Origin: Piscinibacter defluvii
GTDB lineage: Bacteria > Pseudomonadota > Gammaproteobacteria > Burkholderiales > Burkholderiaceae_C
DNA: 64,000 bases
Assembly (NCBI RefSeq): GCF_004011805.1
Contig: NZ_RCHJ01000005.1
Location: 1-64,000, forward strand
Direction: 5' to 3'
The notes below the pieces were generated by a model. That model was not told the origin of the DNA and did not search any database. It was given only the letters and a program-made list of their open reading frames with translations. Shown here piece after piece: positions 45,754 through 56,925 of the stretch. Position numbers and translations under genes: made by a program. The first letter of the stretch is position 1. Every line of letters starts with the position of its first letter.

Positions 45754-46794
45754 GTGGCCACGCTTGCAGACGTCGCCAGGCGCGCCGGGGTCGGCCTGGC
45801 CACCGCCTCGCGTGCGATCTCGGGGCGCGGTTCGGTCGCGCCGCAGACCCTGGCACGGGTGCGCGAGGCGGCCGCGGCGCTGGGGTTCACGCCCTCCAAG
45901 GTGGCGCGTGCGCTGAGCCGGCGCACCAGCGACATGATCGGCGTGTACGTGCCGTCCTTCTCGGGCGATTTCTACGGCCCGGTGCTGCAGAGCGTCGACG
46001 CCGAGCTGCGTGCGGCCGACCGCCACCTCGTCGCCGCCAACGGCTGCGGCGGCGGCGATGCGCGCCGGCAGGCGCTGGACGGCATCCGCTTCCTGATGGA
46101 GCGGCAGTGCGACGGCCTGCTGGTCATGAGCAACGCGCTGGTCGAGGACGATTTCGTCGCGCTGTGGCATGAGCAGCCGCGCCTGGTGCTCCTGAACCGG
46201 CTCAGCCCCGCGCAGCCGGAGCACTGCTTCGGCACCGACCACCGCCTCGCCGGGCGCCTGGCGGCGCGGGCGCTGCTGGCGCGCGGGCACCGCGAGATCG
46301 CCTGCGTCGCCGGCCCGCACAGCGCACCGGACAACGAGGAGCGCATGGCCGGCTTCCACGCCGAGCTGGCGGCGCATGGCGTGCACGTGGCGCCGGCGCA
46401 CCAGGTCGAAGGCGACTTCAACCTCCCCGGCGGCCAGGCCGCCGCCGCCGAACTGCTGCGCCGCGGCGCGCTGCGCTGCACCGCGCTGTTCTGCGCCAAC
46501 GACCTGATGGCGATGGCGGCGATCTCGGTGCTGGCCCACGCCGGCCTGCGCGTGCCGCAGGACGTCTCGGTGCTCGGCTACGACGACAGCGTGCTGGCCA
46601 CCTACACCGCGCCGGCGCTGACCACGGTGCGTGTGCCCATCCGCGCGGCGGCCGAGAGCGCCTGCCGCTTCCTGCTCGACCAGTGCTACGGGCTGGCCCT
46701 GCCGGTCGAGCGCGAGTTCCCGCCCGAGATCGTGTGGCGCGAATCACTGGCCGCCGGGCCGCACCCGGCGCTCGCTCTGGAGACCTTCGCATGA
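45754..46794 (+). CDS. LacI-family transcriptional regulator
   Basis: A 346-residue regulator starting with GTG at 45754. The N-terminal helix-turn-helix and hinge are clear (ATLADVARRAGVGLATASRA and ALGFTPSKVARALSRRTS), followed by a periplasmic-binding-protein-like sugar-sensing core (YVPSFSGDFYGPVLQ through FCANDLMAMAAISVL and VSVLGYDDS). It probably represses the GH1/importer operon through TTGGAAGCGCTTCCAA at 40168-40183. Its stop overlaps the Gfo/Idh gene start (ATGA), so it is expressed with its own targets. Confidence 0.93.
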   Translation: MATLADVARRAGVGLATASRAISGRGSVAPQTLARVREAAAALGFTPSKVARALSRRTSDMIGVYVPSFSGDFYGPVLQSVDAELRAADRHLVAANGCGGGDARRQALDGIRFLMERQCDGLLVMSNALVEDDFVALWHEQPRLVLLNRLSPAQPEHCFGTDHRLAGRLAARALLARGHREIACVAGPHSAPDNEERMAGFHAELAAHGVHVAPAHQVEGDFNLPGGQAAAAELLRRGALRCTALFCANDLMAMAAISVLAHAGLRVPQDVSVLGYDDSVLATYTAPALTTVRVPIRAAAESACRFLLDQCYGLALPVEREFPPEIVWRESLAAGPHPALALETFA

Positions 46795-47870
46795 AGCAGG
46801 CCGTCGCCATCGGCATCGTCGGCACGGGCAACATCTTCCCGGCCTACCTGAAGACCCTGCAGCGCTGCCCGCGCGTGCGCATCGTCGGCGTGGCCGATGC
46901 GGATGCGGCGCTGGCGCAGCGCCGCGCCCAGGAGGCCGGTGTGCCGGCCCGCACGCTCGACGAGCTGCTCGCCGGCGAGGCCGAGCTGATCCTCAACCTC
47001 ACGCCGCCGCTGGCGCACCACGCCGTCGGCCTGCGTGTGCTGGAGGCCGGCAAGCACCTGTTCACCGAGAAGCCGCTGGCCGCGAACTTTGCCCACGGGC
47101 GCGCGCTGGTCGAGGCGGCGCGCGCGCGCGGCCTGCGCATCGGCTGCGCGCCCGACACCTTCCTCGGCGCCGGCGCGCAGGCGCTGCGGGCGCTGGTCGA
47201 TGCCGGCACGGTCGGCACCATCCGCCACGGCAGCGGCCACTTCATGGTGCACGGGCCGGACGACTGGCACCCCAACCCGGCCTTCTTCTACCGCGCCGGC
47301 GCGGGGCCGATGCTGGACATCGGCGTCTACCACGTGACCCACCTCGTGCACGCGCTCGGCCCGGTGCGCACGCTGCGCGGCAGCGCGCACGTGACGCATG
47401 CGCGCCGGCCGATCCGCAGCGGCCCGAACGCCGGCCAGGTGCTGGAGGTCGAGGTGCCCACGCACCTGGTCACGCTGCTCGGCTTCGCCGGCGGCGCCGA
47501 GGTGGCCCTGACCACCAGCTTCGACGTCTGGCGGCACACCCATGCGCCGATCGAGTTGTACGGCGACGAGGGCACGCTGATCGGCCACGACCCCAACACC
47601 TTCGGCGGGACGGTGCGCTATGCGGTGCAGCGCGGCGACTGGCAGCGCGCGCCCGGCGGCCGCCCCTACCACCAGAACTCGCGCGGCATCGGCCTGATCG
47701 ACATGGCGCTGGCGCTGCGCGAGGGCCGCCCGCACCGCTGCAGCGAGGCGCTCGCGCTGCACGTGCTGGAGGTGCTCGACGGCGCCGTCGAGGCCGGTCG
47801 CAGCGGTGCGACCCTCACGCTCACCACCACCTGCGAACGCCCGGCGCCGCTGGCCGGGCGGCTGTTCTGA
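46791..47870 (+). CDS. Gfo/Idh/MocA-family oxidoreductase
   Basis: A 359-residue sugar oxidoreductase. The N-terminal NAD(P) motif is GIVGTGNIFPAYL, and the EKP motif with the catalytic lysine is in HLFTEKPLAANF. The C-terminal beta-sheet domain has GPMLDIGVYHVTHLVHALG with the expected D and H residues. Such enzymes oxidise or reduce hydroxyls of sugars or glycosides, and some start oxidative glycoside breakdown. It overlaps the LacI gene by four bases and precedes an isomerase/epimerase gene, so the two probably process an imported sugar. Substrate unknown. Confidence 0.9.
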   Translation: MKQAVAIGIVGTGNIFPAYLKTLQRCPRVRIVGVADADAALAQRRAQEAGVPARTLDELLAGEAELILNLTPPLAHHAVGLRVLEAGKHLFTEKPLAANFAHGRALVEAARARGLRIGCAPDTFLGAGAQALRALVDAGTVGTIRHGSGHFMVHGPDDWHPNPAFFYRAGAGPMLDIGVYHVTHLVHALGPVRTLRGSAHVTHARRPIRSGPNAGQVLEVEVPTHLVTLLGFAGGAEVALTTSFDVWRHTHAPIELYGDEGTLIGHDPNTFGGTVRYAVQRGDWQRAPGGRPYHQNSRGIGLIDMALALREGRPHRCSEALALHVLEVLDGAVEAGRSGATLTLTTTCERPAPLAGRLF

Positions 47871-47886
47871 ACTCCCGGAGTACCTC

Positions 47887-48642
47887 ATGCCCACCGCCGC
47901 CGTCCAGCTCTACAGCCTGCGTGAGGCAGGCGATCTCGACACCCAGCTCGCCCTCGTGAAGGAGGCCGGCTTCGAGGCCGTCGAGAGCGTGGCCACGCAC
48001 GGCCTGGCGCCGGCCGAGTTCGCCGCGCGCGTGGCCGTGCACGGGCTGCGCGTGGCGTCGATGCATGTGTCGCTCGCGCTGCTCGAGGGCGAGCGCGCGA
48101 CCATCGTCGAGGCCTGCCGGCTGACCGGCTGCCCGCTGGTCGTGATGCCCTGGCTGCCGATGGGCGAGCGTCCCAGCGGCGGCGCGGGCTGGACGGCGCT
48201 CGGCCGCCGCCTGGCCGCGCTCGGCGACACGCTGCAGCGCGAGGGCCTGCGCCTGGCCTACCACAACCACGAGTTCGAGTTCCTGCGCCACGACGGCCGC
48301 CTCGCGCTCGAATGGGTGCTGGATGCGAGTGCGCCCGCCCAGCTCGGCTGGGAGGCGGATCTCGGCTGGATCCACCGCGCCGGGGCCGACGCGGCGCACT
48401 GGCTCGAACGCTATTCCGACCGGCTGGTGGCCGTGCACGTGAAGGACGTCGCGCCCAACGGCAGCGCGGTCCACGAGGACGGCTGGGCCGTGCCGGGGCA
48501 GGGCGTGCTGCCCTGGGCCCAGCTGCTGCCGCTGGCCGCGGCGCGGGCCGGGCTGTTCATCCTCGAGCACGACCGCCCGGCCGACCCGGTGGCGCTGCTG
48601 CGCGCCGGGCGCGCCTTCCTGCGCGAGCGGCTCAGCGCGTAG
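47887..48642 (+). CDS. Sugar phosphate isomerase/epimerase (AP endonuclease 2-type TIM barrel)
   Basis: A 251-residue TIM-barrel protein. Metal-site motifs are visible: the AYHNHEFEF strand, GWEADLGWIHRAGADA, VAVHVKDVAPNG and a late Glu in LFILEHDRPADP. This group includes inosose dehydratase-like and 3-keto-glycoside-processing enzymes that often partner Gfo/Idh oxidoreductases, as here (16 bases apart). A role in isomerising or cleaving an oxidised glycoside is plausible but inferred. Its 3' end overlaps that of the LysR gene by 11 bases. Confidence 0.85.
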   Translation: MPTAAVQLYSLREAGDLDTQLALVKEAGFEAVESVATHGLAPAEFAARVAVHGLRVASMHVSLALLEGERATIVEACRLTGCPLVVMPWLPMGERPSGGAGWTALGRRLAALGDTLQREGLRLAYHNHEFEFLRHDGRLALEWVLDASAPAQLGWEADLGWIHRAGADAAHWLERYSDRLVAVHVKDVAPNGSAVHEDGWAVPGQGVLPWAQLLPLAAARAGLFILEHDRPADPVALLRAGRAFLRERLSA

Positions 48643-49597
48643 CTGCCGCCGGCCGCGCGCGGTAGACGGTCTGCGCCGCCTCGTCGAGCGCGCGCAGCGC
48701 CGCCACCGCGGCGCGCGAGGGCGGGTGCCCGCGGCGCGTGATCAGGCCGAAACTGTCCATGCGCACCTGCAGATCGATCGGCAACACCGCCAGCATGCCG
48801 GCCTCGCAGTAGGGCCGCACCACCTCCTCGGGCAGCGCCACCAGCATGTCGGTGCGGCGCAGCAGGTTGGTGATCAGCGGCAGCGAGCCGCTCTCGACGA
48901 TGCGTGCCGGCAGGCGCAGCCCGCGCTGCAGGAACATCGCCTCGACGCGCTCGCGCAGGATGCTCTCGGCCGCCGGCATCACCCAGGTGTGGTCCACCAG
49001 ATCGGCCACGCGCAGCCGGCGGCGCTGCGTCAGCGGGTGGCCGGCGCGGGCGATCAGGTGGTGCGGCTCCTCGGCCAGCGGCTCGACCCGCAGCACGTCG
49101 GCATGCTCGGCGTCCAGCACGCGGCCGATCACGAGGTCGAGCCGACCCTGCAGCAGCCTGGCCACCAGCGGCCGGCTGGTGTCGATCTCCACGCTGACCT
49201 GCATGCGCGGGTGCTCGCGCTCGAGCATCGAGATGGCCATCGGCAGCAGGTCGGTCGCCGGGCTGAGCACGCTGCCGATCGCGACCTTCAGGCGCTCGCC
49301 GCGCTTGAGCGCCTCGACCTCCTCCTGCGCGCGGCGAATCTCGGCCAGCACCGAGTGCGCATGCCGCATCACGATCTCGCCGTAGGGCGTGGGCTCGACG
49401 CCGCGCGCATGGCGCTCGAACAGCGGCACCCCGAGCGTCTTCTCCAGCTCGCGCAGCAGCTTGGAGGCGGCCGGCTGGCTCATGCCCACCGCGTCGGCGG
49501 CGCGCAGCACCGAGCGGTCGCGGTCGAGCTGCGCCAGCAGCACGAACTGGCGCGTGGTCAGGCGCGCGGGCGAAAGGCGGGCAGGGGTCGTGCTCAT
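48632..49597 (-). CDS. LysR-family regulator, probably of the galactose/galactonate genes
   Basis: A 321-residue LysR-type regulator. The winged helix-turn-helix shows [20 protein letters not shown] then [20 protein letters not shown], and the effector domain runs from about residue 105 ([20 protein letters not shown]). It is divergent from dgoA across 95 bases, the classical LysR layout, and resembles galactose-responsive regulators of the GbpR type. It likely activates the dgo/galactosidase operon in response to galactose or an oxidation product (inference). Confidence 0.9.
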   Translation of the reverse strand: MSTTPARLSPARLTTRQFVLLAQLDRDRSVLRAADAVGMSQPAASKLLRELEKTLGVPLFERHARGVEPTPYGEIVMRHAHSVLAEIRRAQEEVEALKRGERLKVAIGSVLSPATDLLPMAISMLEREHPRMQVSVEIDTSRPLVARLLQGRLDLVIGRVLDAEHADVLRVEPLAEEPHHLIARAGHPLTQRRRLRVADLVDHTWVMPAAESILRERVEAMFLQRGLRLPARIVESGSLPLITNLLRRTDMLVALPEEVVRPYCEAGMLAVLPIDLQVRMDSFGLITRRGHPPSRAAVAALRALDEAAQTVYRARPAAATR

Positions 49598-49645
49598 GCG
49601 GGAAAGCCCCGAGCGAGATATCCACCATCAATATACCTCGAGCCC

Positions 49646-49660
49646 AACAATTCATTTGTT
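49646..49660. promoter_or_regulatory. AACAA-N5-TTGTT dyad in the LysR/dgoA intergenic region
   Basis: AACAA TTCAT TTGTT, in an AT-rich pocket of otherwise GC-rich DNA, lies midway between the divergent LysR and dgoA starts. It fits a LysR recognition site (short inverted repeat with the T-N11-A spacing). A second AT-rich block (GATATCC...ATATAC) lies just toward the LysR gene. Confidence 0.5.
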
Positions 49661-49692
49661 CGGCATACCCGCAACCTCTAGGCTTCGCCCCC

Positions 49693-50307
49693 ATGACCTG
49701 GCCCACCACGCTCCCGCTGATCGCGATCCTGCGCGGCATCCGCCCCGACGAGGCCCTGCCGCATGCGCAGGCGCTGGTCGATGCCGGCTTCGACGCGATC
49801 GAGATCCCGCTGAACTCGCCCGACTGGGCGCTGAGCGTGCGCCGCGTGGCCGACGTGCTCGGCAGTCGCGCGCTGATCGGCGGCGGCACGGTGCTGCGCA
49901 ACGAGCAGGCCGATGCACTCGCCGCGGCCGGCGGCCGGCTCGTCGTCACGCCGAACACGCGGCCGTCGCTGATCGCCCATGCGGTGGCGCGCGGTCTGCA
50001 CGTCGCGGCTGGCTTCGCCACCGCGAGCGAGGCCTTCGACGCGCTCGACGCCGGCGCGCGGGCACTGAAGCTCTTTCCGGCCACGACCTACGGGCCGGGC
50101 CACGTCAAGGCGCTCAAGGCGGTGCTGCCGCCGGTGCCGCTGTTCGCGGTCGGCGGCATCACGCCGGCCAACCTGGCCGAGTACCTGAAGGCCGGCTGCC
50201 TCGGCGCCGGGCTCGGCAGCGACCTCTACAAGCCCGGGCAGGACGTCGCGCGCACCGCCGCGATGGCTCGTGCCTTCGTCGACGCCTACCGGCAGGCCAC
50301 CGCATGA
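49693..50307 (+). CDS. dgoA: 2-dehydro-3-deoxy-6-phosphogalactonate aldolase
   Basis: A 204-residue KDPG/KDPGal-type aldolase. E37 in AIEIPLNSP and the Schiff-base K126 in ALKLFPATT are at the same positions as in E. coli Dgo[18 protein letters not shown] and [15 protein letters not shown] are further marks. It splits KDPGal into pyruvate and glyceraldehyde-3-phosphate, the last step of oxidative galactose breakdown. The Ile-Pro-Leu-Asn motif and the neighbours dgoD and dgoK favour galactonate over gluconate. It overlaps dgoD by four bases. Confidence 0.93.
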   Translation: MTWPTTLPLIAILRGIRPDEALPHAQALVDAGFDAIEIPLNSPDWALSVRRVADVLGSRALIGGGTVLRNEQADALAAAGGRLVVTPNTRPSLIAHAVARGLHVAAGFATASEAFDALDAGARALKLFPATTYGPGHVKALKAVLPPVPLFAVGGITPANLAEYLKAGCLGAGLGSDLYKPGQDVARTAAMARAFVDAYRQATA

Positions 50308-51452
50308 AGATCACTAAGCTCAGCACCTACCGCGTCGCGCCGCGCTGGATGTTCCTGAAGGTCGAGACCGACGAGGGCATCAGCGGCTGGGGCGAGCCCG
50401 TCATCGAGGGCCGCGCGCGCACCGTCGAGGCCGCCGTGCACGAGTTCGCCGACACGCTGGTCGGCCAGGACCCGATGCGCATCAACGACCTGTGGCAGAC
50501 CATGTACCGCAGCCACTTCTACCGCGGCGGCGCGATCCTGATGAGCGCCATCGCGGGCATCGACCAGGCGCTGTGGGACATCAAGGGCAAGGCGCTCGGC
50601 GTGCCGGTCTACGAGCTGCTCGGCGGCCGCGTGCGCGACCGCATGAAGGTCTACAGCTGGGTCGGCGGCGACCGACCGGCCGACATCGTCGAGGACATGC
50701 AGCGCCTGATGGAAGGCGGCTTCGACACCTTCAAGCTCAACGGCACCGAGGAGCTGGCGCTGCTCGACTCGCCGCGCGCCATCGACGCCGCGGTGGCCAA
50801 GATCGCCGGCGTGCGCGAGGCGCTGGGCACGCGCATCGACTTCGGGCTCGACTTCCACGGCCGCGTCTCGGCGCCGATGGCCAAGCCGCTGCTCAAGGAA
50901 CTGGAGCCGTTCCGGCCGCTGTTCGTCGAGGAGCCGGTGCTGGCCGAGCAGGCCGAGCAGTACCCACGCCTGGCGGCCCACACCTCGATCCCGCTGGCCG
51001 CGGGCGAGCGCATGTTCTCGCGCTTCGAGTTCAAGCGCGTGCTGGCCGAGGGCGGCATCGCGATCCTGCAGCCCGATCTCTCGCACGCCGGGGGCATCAC
51101 CGAGTGCCACAAGATCGCCGCGATGGCCGAGGCGCACGACGTGGCCTTCGCGCCGCACTGCCCGCTCGGGCCGGTGGCGCTGGCCGCCTGCCTGCAGGTG
51201 GACTTCACCGCCTACAACGCGGTGCTGCAGGAGCAGAGCATGGGCATCCACTACAACCGCGGGGCCGAGCTGCTCGACTACGTGCACAACAAGGACGACT
51301 TCCGCATCGTCGAGGGCTACATCCACGCGCTGCCCGGGCCGGGCCTGGGCGTGGAGATCGACGAGGAGCGCATCGTGCACGCGAGCCGCCACGCGCCGGA
51401 CTGGCACAACCCGGTGTGGCGGCACAAGGACGGCTCCGTGGCCGAATGGTGA
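50304..51452 (+). CDS. dgoD: D-galactonate dehydratase
   Basis: A 382-residue enolase-superfamily enzyme, the same length as E. coli DgoD. It has [18 protein letters not shown], the metal ligands D and E in [20 protein letters not shown] and [12 protein letters not shown], and a catalytic His in [15 protein letters not shown]. It removes water from D-galactonate to give 2-keto-3-deoxygalactonate. The ATGA overlap with dgoA ensures joint expression. Other acid-sugar dehydratases are related, but length and neighbours make DgoD very likely. Confidence 0.93.
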   Translation: MKITKLSTYRVAPRWMFLKVETDEGISGWGEPVIEGRARTVEAAVHEFADTLVGQDPMRINDLWQTMYRSHFYRGGAILMSAIAGIDQALWDIKGKALGVPVYELLGGRVRDRMKVYSWVGGDRPADIVEDMQRLMEGGFDTFKLNGTEELALLDSPRAIDAAVAKIAGVREALGTRIDFGLDFHGRVSAPMAKPLLKELEPFRPLFVEEPVLAEQAEQYPRLAAHTSIPLAAGERMFSRFEFKRVLAEGGIAILQPDLSHAGGITECHKIAAMAEAHDVAFAPHCPLGPVALAACLQVDFTAYNAVLQEQSMGIHYNRGAELLDYVHNKDDFRIVEGYIHALPGPGLGVEIDEERIVHASRHAPDWHNPVWRHKDGSVAEW

Positions 51453-51480
51453 GCGACGACACAACACGGCAGGAGACACC

Positions 51481-52635
<1,155 letters not shown>

Positions 52636-52644
52636 ACACCCGCC

Positions 52645-54615
52645 ATGCAACTCGGCGTCTGCTACTACCCCGAACAATGGCCCGCCGAGGGGTGGGCCGA
52701 GGACGCGCGCCGCATGCGCGAACTGGGCATCGCCTGGGTGCGCATCGGCGAGTTCGCCTGGAGCGAGATCGAGCCCGAGCCGGGCCGGCTCGAGTGGGGC
52801 TGGCTCGACCGCGCGATCGCGACGCTGCACGGCGAAGGCCTGAAGGTCGTGCTGGGCACGCCGACCGCGACACCGCCGAAATGGCTGGTCGACGCGCACC
52901 CCGAGATCCTGGCCGTCGACGAACACGGCCGCCCGCGCGGCTTCGGCTCGCGCCGCCACTACTGCTTCGCGAGCCCGGTGTACCGCGAACTGTCGGCGCG
53001 CATCGTCACGGTGATGGCGCAGCGTTACGGCCAGCATCCCGCCGTGGCCGCCTGGCAGACCGACAACGAGTACGGCTGCCACGACACGGTGCTGAGCTAC
53101 TCGCCGGCTGCGCGCCTGGGCTTTCGCCGCTGGCTGGCGCAGCGCTACGGCAGCGTCGAGGCGCTCAACGCCGCCTGGGGCACGGTGTTCTGGAGCCAGC
53201 GCTACCGGCACTTCGACGAGGTGGATGCACCGGTGGGCACCGTCACAGAGGCGAACCCGGCGCACCGGCTCGACTACCGGCGCTACTGCAGCGACGAGGT
53301 CGTCGCCTACAACCGGATGCAGGTCGCGATCCTGCGCGCGCAGTCGCCCGGCCGGCCGATCGCCCACAACTACATGGGCTTCTTCACCGAGTTCGACCAC
53401 CACGCGGTGGCACGCGACCTCGACATCGCGAGCTGGGACAGCTACCCGCTCGGCTTCACGCAGGACCGTGCGGGCCTCGCGGACGACGAGAAGCGCCGCT
53501 GGCTGCGCACCGGCCACCCGGACATCCCGGCCTTCCACCACGACCTGTACCGCGGCATGAACGGCGGGCGCTGGTGGGTGATGGAGCAGCAGCCCGGCCC
53601 GGTGAACTGGGCGCCGTGGAACCCGGCGCCGGCCGACGGCATGGTGCGCCTGTGGACCTGGCAGGCCTTCGCCCACGGTGCCGAGGTGGTGAGCTACTTC
53701 CGCTGGCGCCAGGCGCCGTTCGCGCAGGAGCAGATGCATGCCGGCCTGAACCGGCCCGACCGCGCGCTCGACCAGGGTGGGCGCGAGGCCGCCCAGGTGG
53801 CGCAGGAACTGCAGCAGATCGCCACGAAGACGCACCTGCGCGGCCTGCGCGTGCAGGCGCCGGTGGCGCTGCTGTTCGACTACGCCTCGCACTGGATCGG
53901 CCAGATCCAGCCGCAGGGCGCCGACTACAGCGTGATCCACGAATGCTTCCGCGCCTACGGCGCGCTGCGTGGCCTGGGGCTGGACGTGGACGTGCTGCCG
54001 CCCGATGCCGACCTCGCCGGCCACGCGCTGATCGTGCTGCCCGCCTTGCTGCACGCGGACGACGCGCTCGCCGCGCGGCTCGCGGCGGGCACGGCGCAGA
54101 TCGTCGTCGGCCCGCGCGGCGGCTCGAAGACGGCGCAGCTGTCGATCCCCGACACCTTGCCGCCCGGTCCGCTGGCCGCGCTGCTCGGCCTGAAGGTCAC
54201 CCGCGTGGAATCGCTGCCGCCCGGCATCGTCGAGCCCGCCGCAGGCCTGGCGCAGCCGCTGCCGCTGATGCGCTGGCGCGAGCGCGTGGAGCCTGCCGGC
54301 GCGGTCGCCGAGGCCTGCTACGCCGACGGCGAGCCGGCGCTGCTGCGCCACGGCCGTGCGCGTTACCTCGCCGGCTGCCCGGACGTGGACGGCTGGCGCG
54401 CCGTGTTCGAGCGCGCCGCGGCCGATGCGGGCCTGTCGACGCAGCGCCTGCCCGACGCGCTGCGCGTCAGCCGCGTGGGCAGCTTGACCGTCGCCTGCAA
54501 CCTGGCCGACGAGCCGCAGACCTGGCAGCCCACGGGTGCGGCCGGCGCGCTGCTCGGCGGCCCGACGATTCCCCCCCACGGCGTCGCGGTCTGGCAGACC
54601 GCGCCGGCCGGATGA
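52645..54615 (+). CDS. GH42 beta-galactosidase
   Basis: A 656-residue family 42 beta-galactosidase at family length. The start [13 protein letters not shown] is typical. Acid/base E142 is in [11 protein letters not shown] and nucleophile E314 in [15 protein letters not shown]. The TIM barrel is followed by a trimerisation (Rossmann-like) domain and a C-terminal beta domain. No signal peptide is seen, so imported beta-galactosides are split in the cytoplasm, feeding galactose to the oxidative route encoded around it. Confidence 0.95.
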   Translation: MQLGVCYYPEQWPAEGWAEDARRMRELGIAWVRIGEFAWSEIEPEPGRLEWGWLDRAIATLHGEGLKVVLGTPTATPPKWLVDAHPEILAVDEHGRPRGFGSRRHYCFASPVYRELSARIVTVMAQRYGQHPAVAAWQTDNEYGCHDTVLSYSPAARLGFRRWLAQRYGSVEALNAAWGTVFWSQRYRHFDEVDAPVGTVTEANPAHRLDYRRYCSDEVVAYNRMQVAILRAQSPGRPIAHNYMGFFTEFDHHAVARDLDIASWDSYPLGFTQDRAGLADDEKRRWLRTGHPDIPAFHHDLYRGMNGGRWWVMEQQPGPVNWAPWNPAPADGMVRLWTWQAFAHGAEVVSYFRWRQAPFAQEQMHAGLNRPDRALDQGGREAAQVAQELQQIATKTHLRGLRVQAPVALLFDYASHWIGQIQPQGADYSVIHECFRAYGALRGLGLDVDVLPPDADLAGHALIVLPALLHADDALAARLAAGTAQIVVGPRGGSKTAQLSIPDTLPPGPLAALLGLKVTRVESLPPGIVEPAAGLAQPLPLMRWRERVEPAGAVAEACYADGEPALLRHGRARYLAGCPDVDGWRAVFERAAADAGLSTQRLPDALRVSRVGSLTVACNLADEPQTWQPTGAAGALLGGPTIPPHGVAVWQTAPAG

Positions 54616-54672
54616 CAGCCGTTCCCTGATGCGTCGACCCCGACGCCGCGCAAACCCCAAGAAGGAGACACC

Positions 54673-55914
54673 ATGCGCCGCAGTTCCCCTGTCCTGACCC
54701 GCTTCTCGCTGGCCGCCGCCCTCACGCTGGCCGCCGCGGGCGCCTTCGCCGGCGAACTCGTCATCAACACCGACGCGTCCGACCCGGCCCCGAAGGCCGC
54801 CTTCGAGGCCGTGGTCAAGGGCTTCGAGGCCGCCAACCCGGACGTGAAGGTCAAGGTCAACACCTTCGACCACGAAGGCTTCAAGACCTCGATCCGCAAC
54901 TTCCTCTCCGCCAACCCGCCGGACGTCGTCACCTGGTACGCCGGCAACCGCATGGCCCCGTTCGTCAATGCCGGGCTGTTCGAGGACGTGAGCGACGTCT
55001 GGCAGAAGGAAGGCCTGGACAACCAGCTCAAGTCCGCCGCCGCGTCGATGACGATCAACGGCAAGAAGTGGGGCGTGCCCTACACCTACTACCAGTGGGG
55101 CATCTACTACCGCAAGGACCTCTTCGCCAAGCTGGGGATCAGCGAGCCGAAGACCTGGAAGGAGCTGCTGGACGCCTGCGCCAAGCTGAAGGCCGCCAAG
55201 ATCACCCCGTTCGCGATCGGCAGCAAGCAGACCTGGCCCACCGGCGGCTGGTTCGACTACCTGAACCTGCGCGTCAACGGCTACGAGTTCCACATGGAGC
55301 TCACCGCCGGCAAGGTGCCCTACACCGACAAGCGCGTGGCCGCGGTGTTCGACCGCTGGGACGAACTGGTCAAGCCGGGCTACTTCCTCGCCAACCACCC
55401 GAGCTACATGTGGCAGGAGGCGCTGCCCGCGTTCGTCAAGGGCGAGGCGGCGATGTACCTGATGGGCAACTTCATCGTCGCGCCGCTGAAGGAGGCGGGC
55501 CTGAAGGAGGACCAGCTCGGCTTCATGGCCTTCCCGACCATCACGCCGGGCCTGCCGCGCGCCGAGGACGCACCGACCGACACGGTGCACATCCCGAGCA
55601 AGGCGAAGAACAAGACCGACGCGAAGCGCTTCCTGGCCTACATGGCCAAGGCGGACGTGCAGAGCAAGATGAACGAGACGCTCGGCCAGCTGCCGGTCAA
55701 CAAGGACGCGACGCAGCCGAACGACCCGTACCTGAAGTCCGGCTTCGCGCTGCTGTCGACGGCCCATGCGCTGGCGCAGTTCTACGACCGTGACGCGGTG
55801 GCCGAGATGGCCAAGGCGGGCATGGACGGCTTCCAGCGCTACATGCTCAAGCCCGAGACGCGCGGCGAGATGCTCAAGCGCCTCGAGGACGTGCGCCAAC
55901 GCGCCTACAAGTAA
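54673..55914 (+). CDS. Sugar ABC transporter substrate-binding protein, galactoside cluster
   Basis: A 413-residue family 1 solute-binding protein. The signal peptide (TRFSLAAALTLAAAGAFAG) leads to a mature start GELVINTDASDPAPKAAFEA. It has NPPDVVTWYAGNRMAPFVNA, KWGVPYTYYQWGIYYRKDLF and AAMYLMGNFIV, typical of CUT1 binders. GAAGGAGA lies just before the start. Placed between GH42 and GH36 genes, it probably delivers alpha- and/or beta-galactosides (inference). Confidence 0.93.
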   Translation: MRRSSPVLTRFSLAAALTLAAAGAFAGELVINTDASDPAPKAAFEAVVKGFEAANPDVKVKVNTFDHEGFKTSIRNFLSANPPDVVTWYAGNRMAPFVNAGLFEDVSDVWQKEGLDNQLKSAAASMTINGKKWGVPYTYYQWGIYYRKDLFAKLGISEPKTWKELLDACAKLKAAKITPFAIGSKQTWPTGGWFDYLNLRVNGYEFHMELTAGKVPYTDKRVAAVFDRWDELVKPGYFLANHPSYMWQEALPAFVKGEAAMYLMGNFIVAPLKEAGLKEDQLGFMAFPTITPGLPRAEDAPTDTVHIPSKAKNKTDAKRFLAYMAKADVQSKMNETLGQLPVNKDATQPNDPYLKSGFALLSTAHALAQFYDRDAVAEMAKAGMDGFQRYMLKPETRGEMLKRLEDVRQRAYK

Positions 55915-55937
55915 GCCGTCTTCCTGTTCCACCCCAT

Positions 55938-55968
55938 GCGCAGAGCGGCCGCCGCGGCCGCCCTGCGC
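55938..55968 (+). other. Intercistronic hairpin between binding protein and permease genes, second importer
   Basis: Arms 55938-55951 and 55955-55968 pair over 14 positions with a single A/C mismatch and a three-base loop. It stands exactly where the first importer also has a hairpin, which supports a role in keeping binding-protein mRNA in excess. There is no T-run, so it is not a simple terminator. Confidence 0.65.
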
Positions 55969-55982
55969 GGGAGGAGAGCCCG

Positions 55983-56924
55983 ATGTCCGTCCCCGCCCCG
56001 CGCCTGGCCGCCACGCCGCCGGCTGCCGCTCCACGCGGCAGCAGCTGGTGGGCGCGCCACCAGCGCCAGCTCGCGCCCTGGCTGTTCCTCGCGCCCGCGC
56101 TGCTGGTGTTCCTGGTCTACGTGATCGCGCCGATCTTCCAGTCCATCGCGATCAGCTTCACCGAGTGGGACGGCATGGGCCCGCAGACCTGGATCGGCCT
56201 GGCCAACTACGCCGAGCTGGCGAAGGACCCGGACTTCCGCACCGCGCTGGTCAACAACATCATCTGGCTGGTCGGCTTCCTGCTCGCGATTCCCGCCGGG
56301 CTCGGCCTCGCGCTGTTTTTGAACCAGACGGTGTTCGGCATCCGGCTCGTCAAGTCGCTGTTCTTCTTCCCGTTCGTGATCTCGCAGGTCGTGATCGGCC
56401 TGGTGTTCAGCTGGTTCTACGACCCGACCAACGGCCTGCTCTTCCATGTGCTGCATGCGCTCGGCATCCCGCCGGTGGCGGTGCTGTCCGACGAGCACCT
56501 GGTCACCTACGGCATCGTCGCCGCGGGCCTGTACCCGCAGATCGCCTACTGCATGATCCTCTACCTCACCGGGCTGAACAACGTGCGGCCCGACCTGATC
56601 GAGGCCGCGCGGCTCGAGGGTGCCAAGGGCTGGAGCATGCTGTGGCACGTGGTGCTGCCGCAGCTGCGCCCGGCGACCTTCATCGCCGTCGTCGTCACCG
56701 TGGTCGGCTCGCTGCGCAGCTTCGACATGGTGTCCATCATGACCCAGGGCGGGCCCTACGGCTCCTCGCGCGTGCTGGCCTACTACATGTACGAGCAGGC
56801 GCTGTCGGAGTACGGCTACCGCATGGGCTACGGCACGGCCATCGCGACGGTGCTGTTCCTCATCATGCTGGTCTACATCGGCTTCGTGCTGGCGCGGATC
56901 TGGCGGCAAGAGAAGGAAAGCTGA
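55983..56924 (+). CDS. Sugar ABC transporter permease (MalF type), galactoside cluster
   Basis: A 313-residue permease with six spans, starting LAPWLFLAPALLVFLVYVIA. The EAA loop reads DLIEAARLEGAKGWSMLWHV. GGGAGGAG precedes the start. It is one base from the second permease gene and forms the channel with it. The N-terminal 35 residues are Ala/Pro-rich and cytoplasmic. Confidence 0.93.
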   Translation: MSVPAPRLAATPPAAAPRGSSWWARHQRQLAPWLFLAPALLVFLVYVIAPIFQSIAISFTEWDGMGPQTWIGLANYAELAKDPDFRTALVNNIIWLVGFLLAIPAGLGLALFLNQTVFGIRLVKSLFFFPFVISQVVIGLVFSWFYDPTNGLLFHVLHALGIPPVAVLSDEHLVTYGIVAAGLYPQIAYCMILYLTGLNNVRPDLIEAARLEGAKGWSMLWHVVLPQLRPATFIAVVVTVVGSLRSFDMVSIMTQGGPYGSSRVLAYYMYEQALSEYGYRMGYGTAIATVLFLIMLVYIGFVLARIWRQEKES

Positions 56925-56925
56925 C

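Noticed and set aside
55625-55636. GAAGCGCTTC core resembling the LacI operator
   Set aside because: It lies inside the binding-protein coding sequence (AKRFLA), lacks the outer TTG/CAA arms and is not near a promoter.
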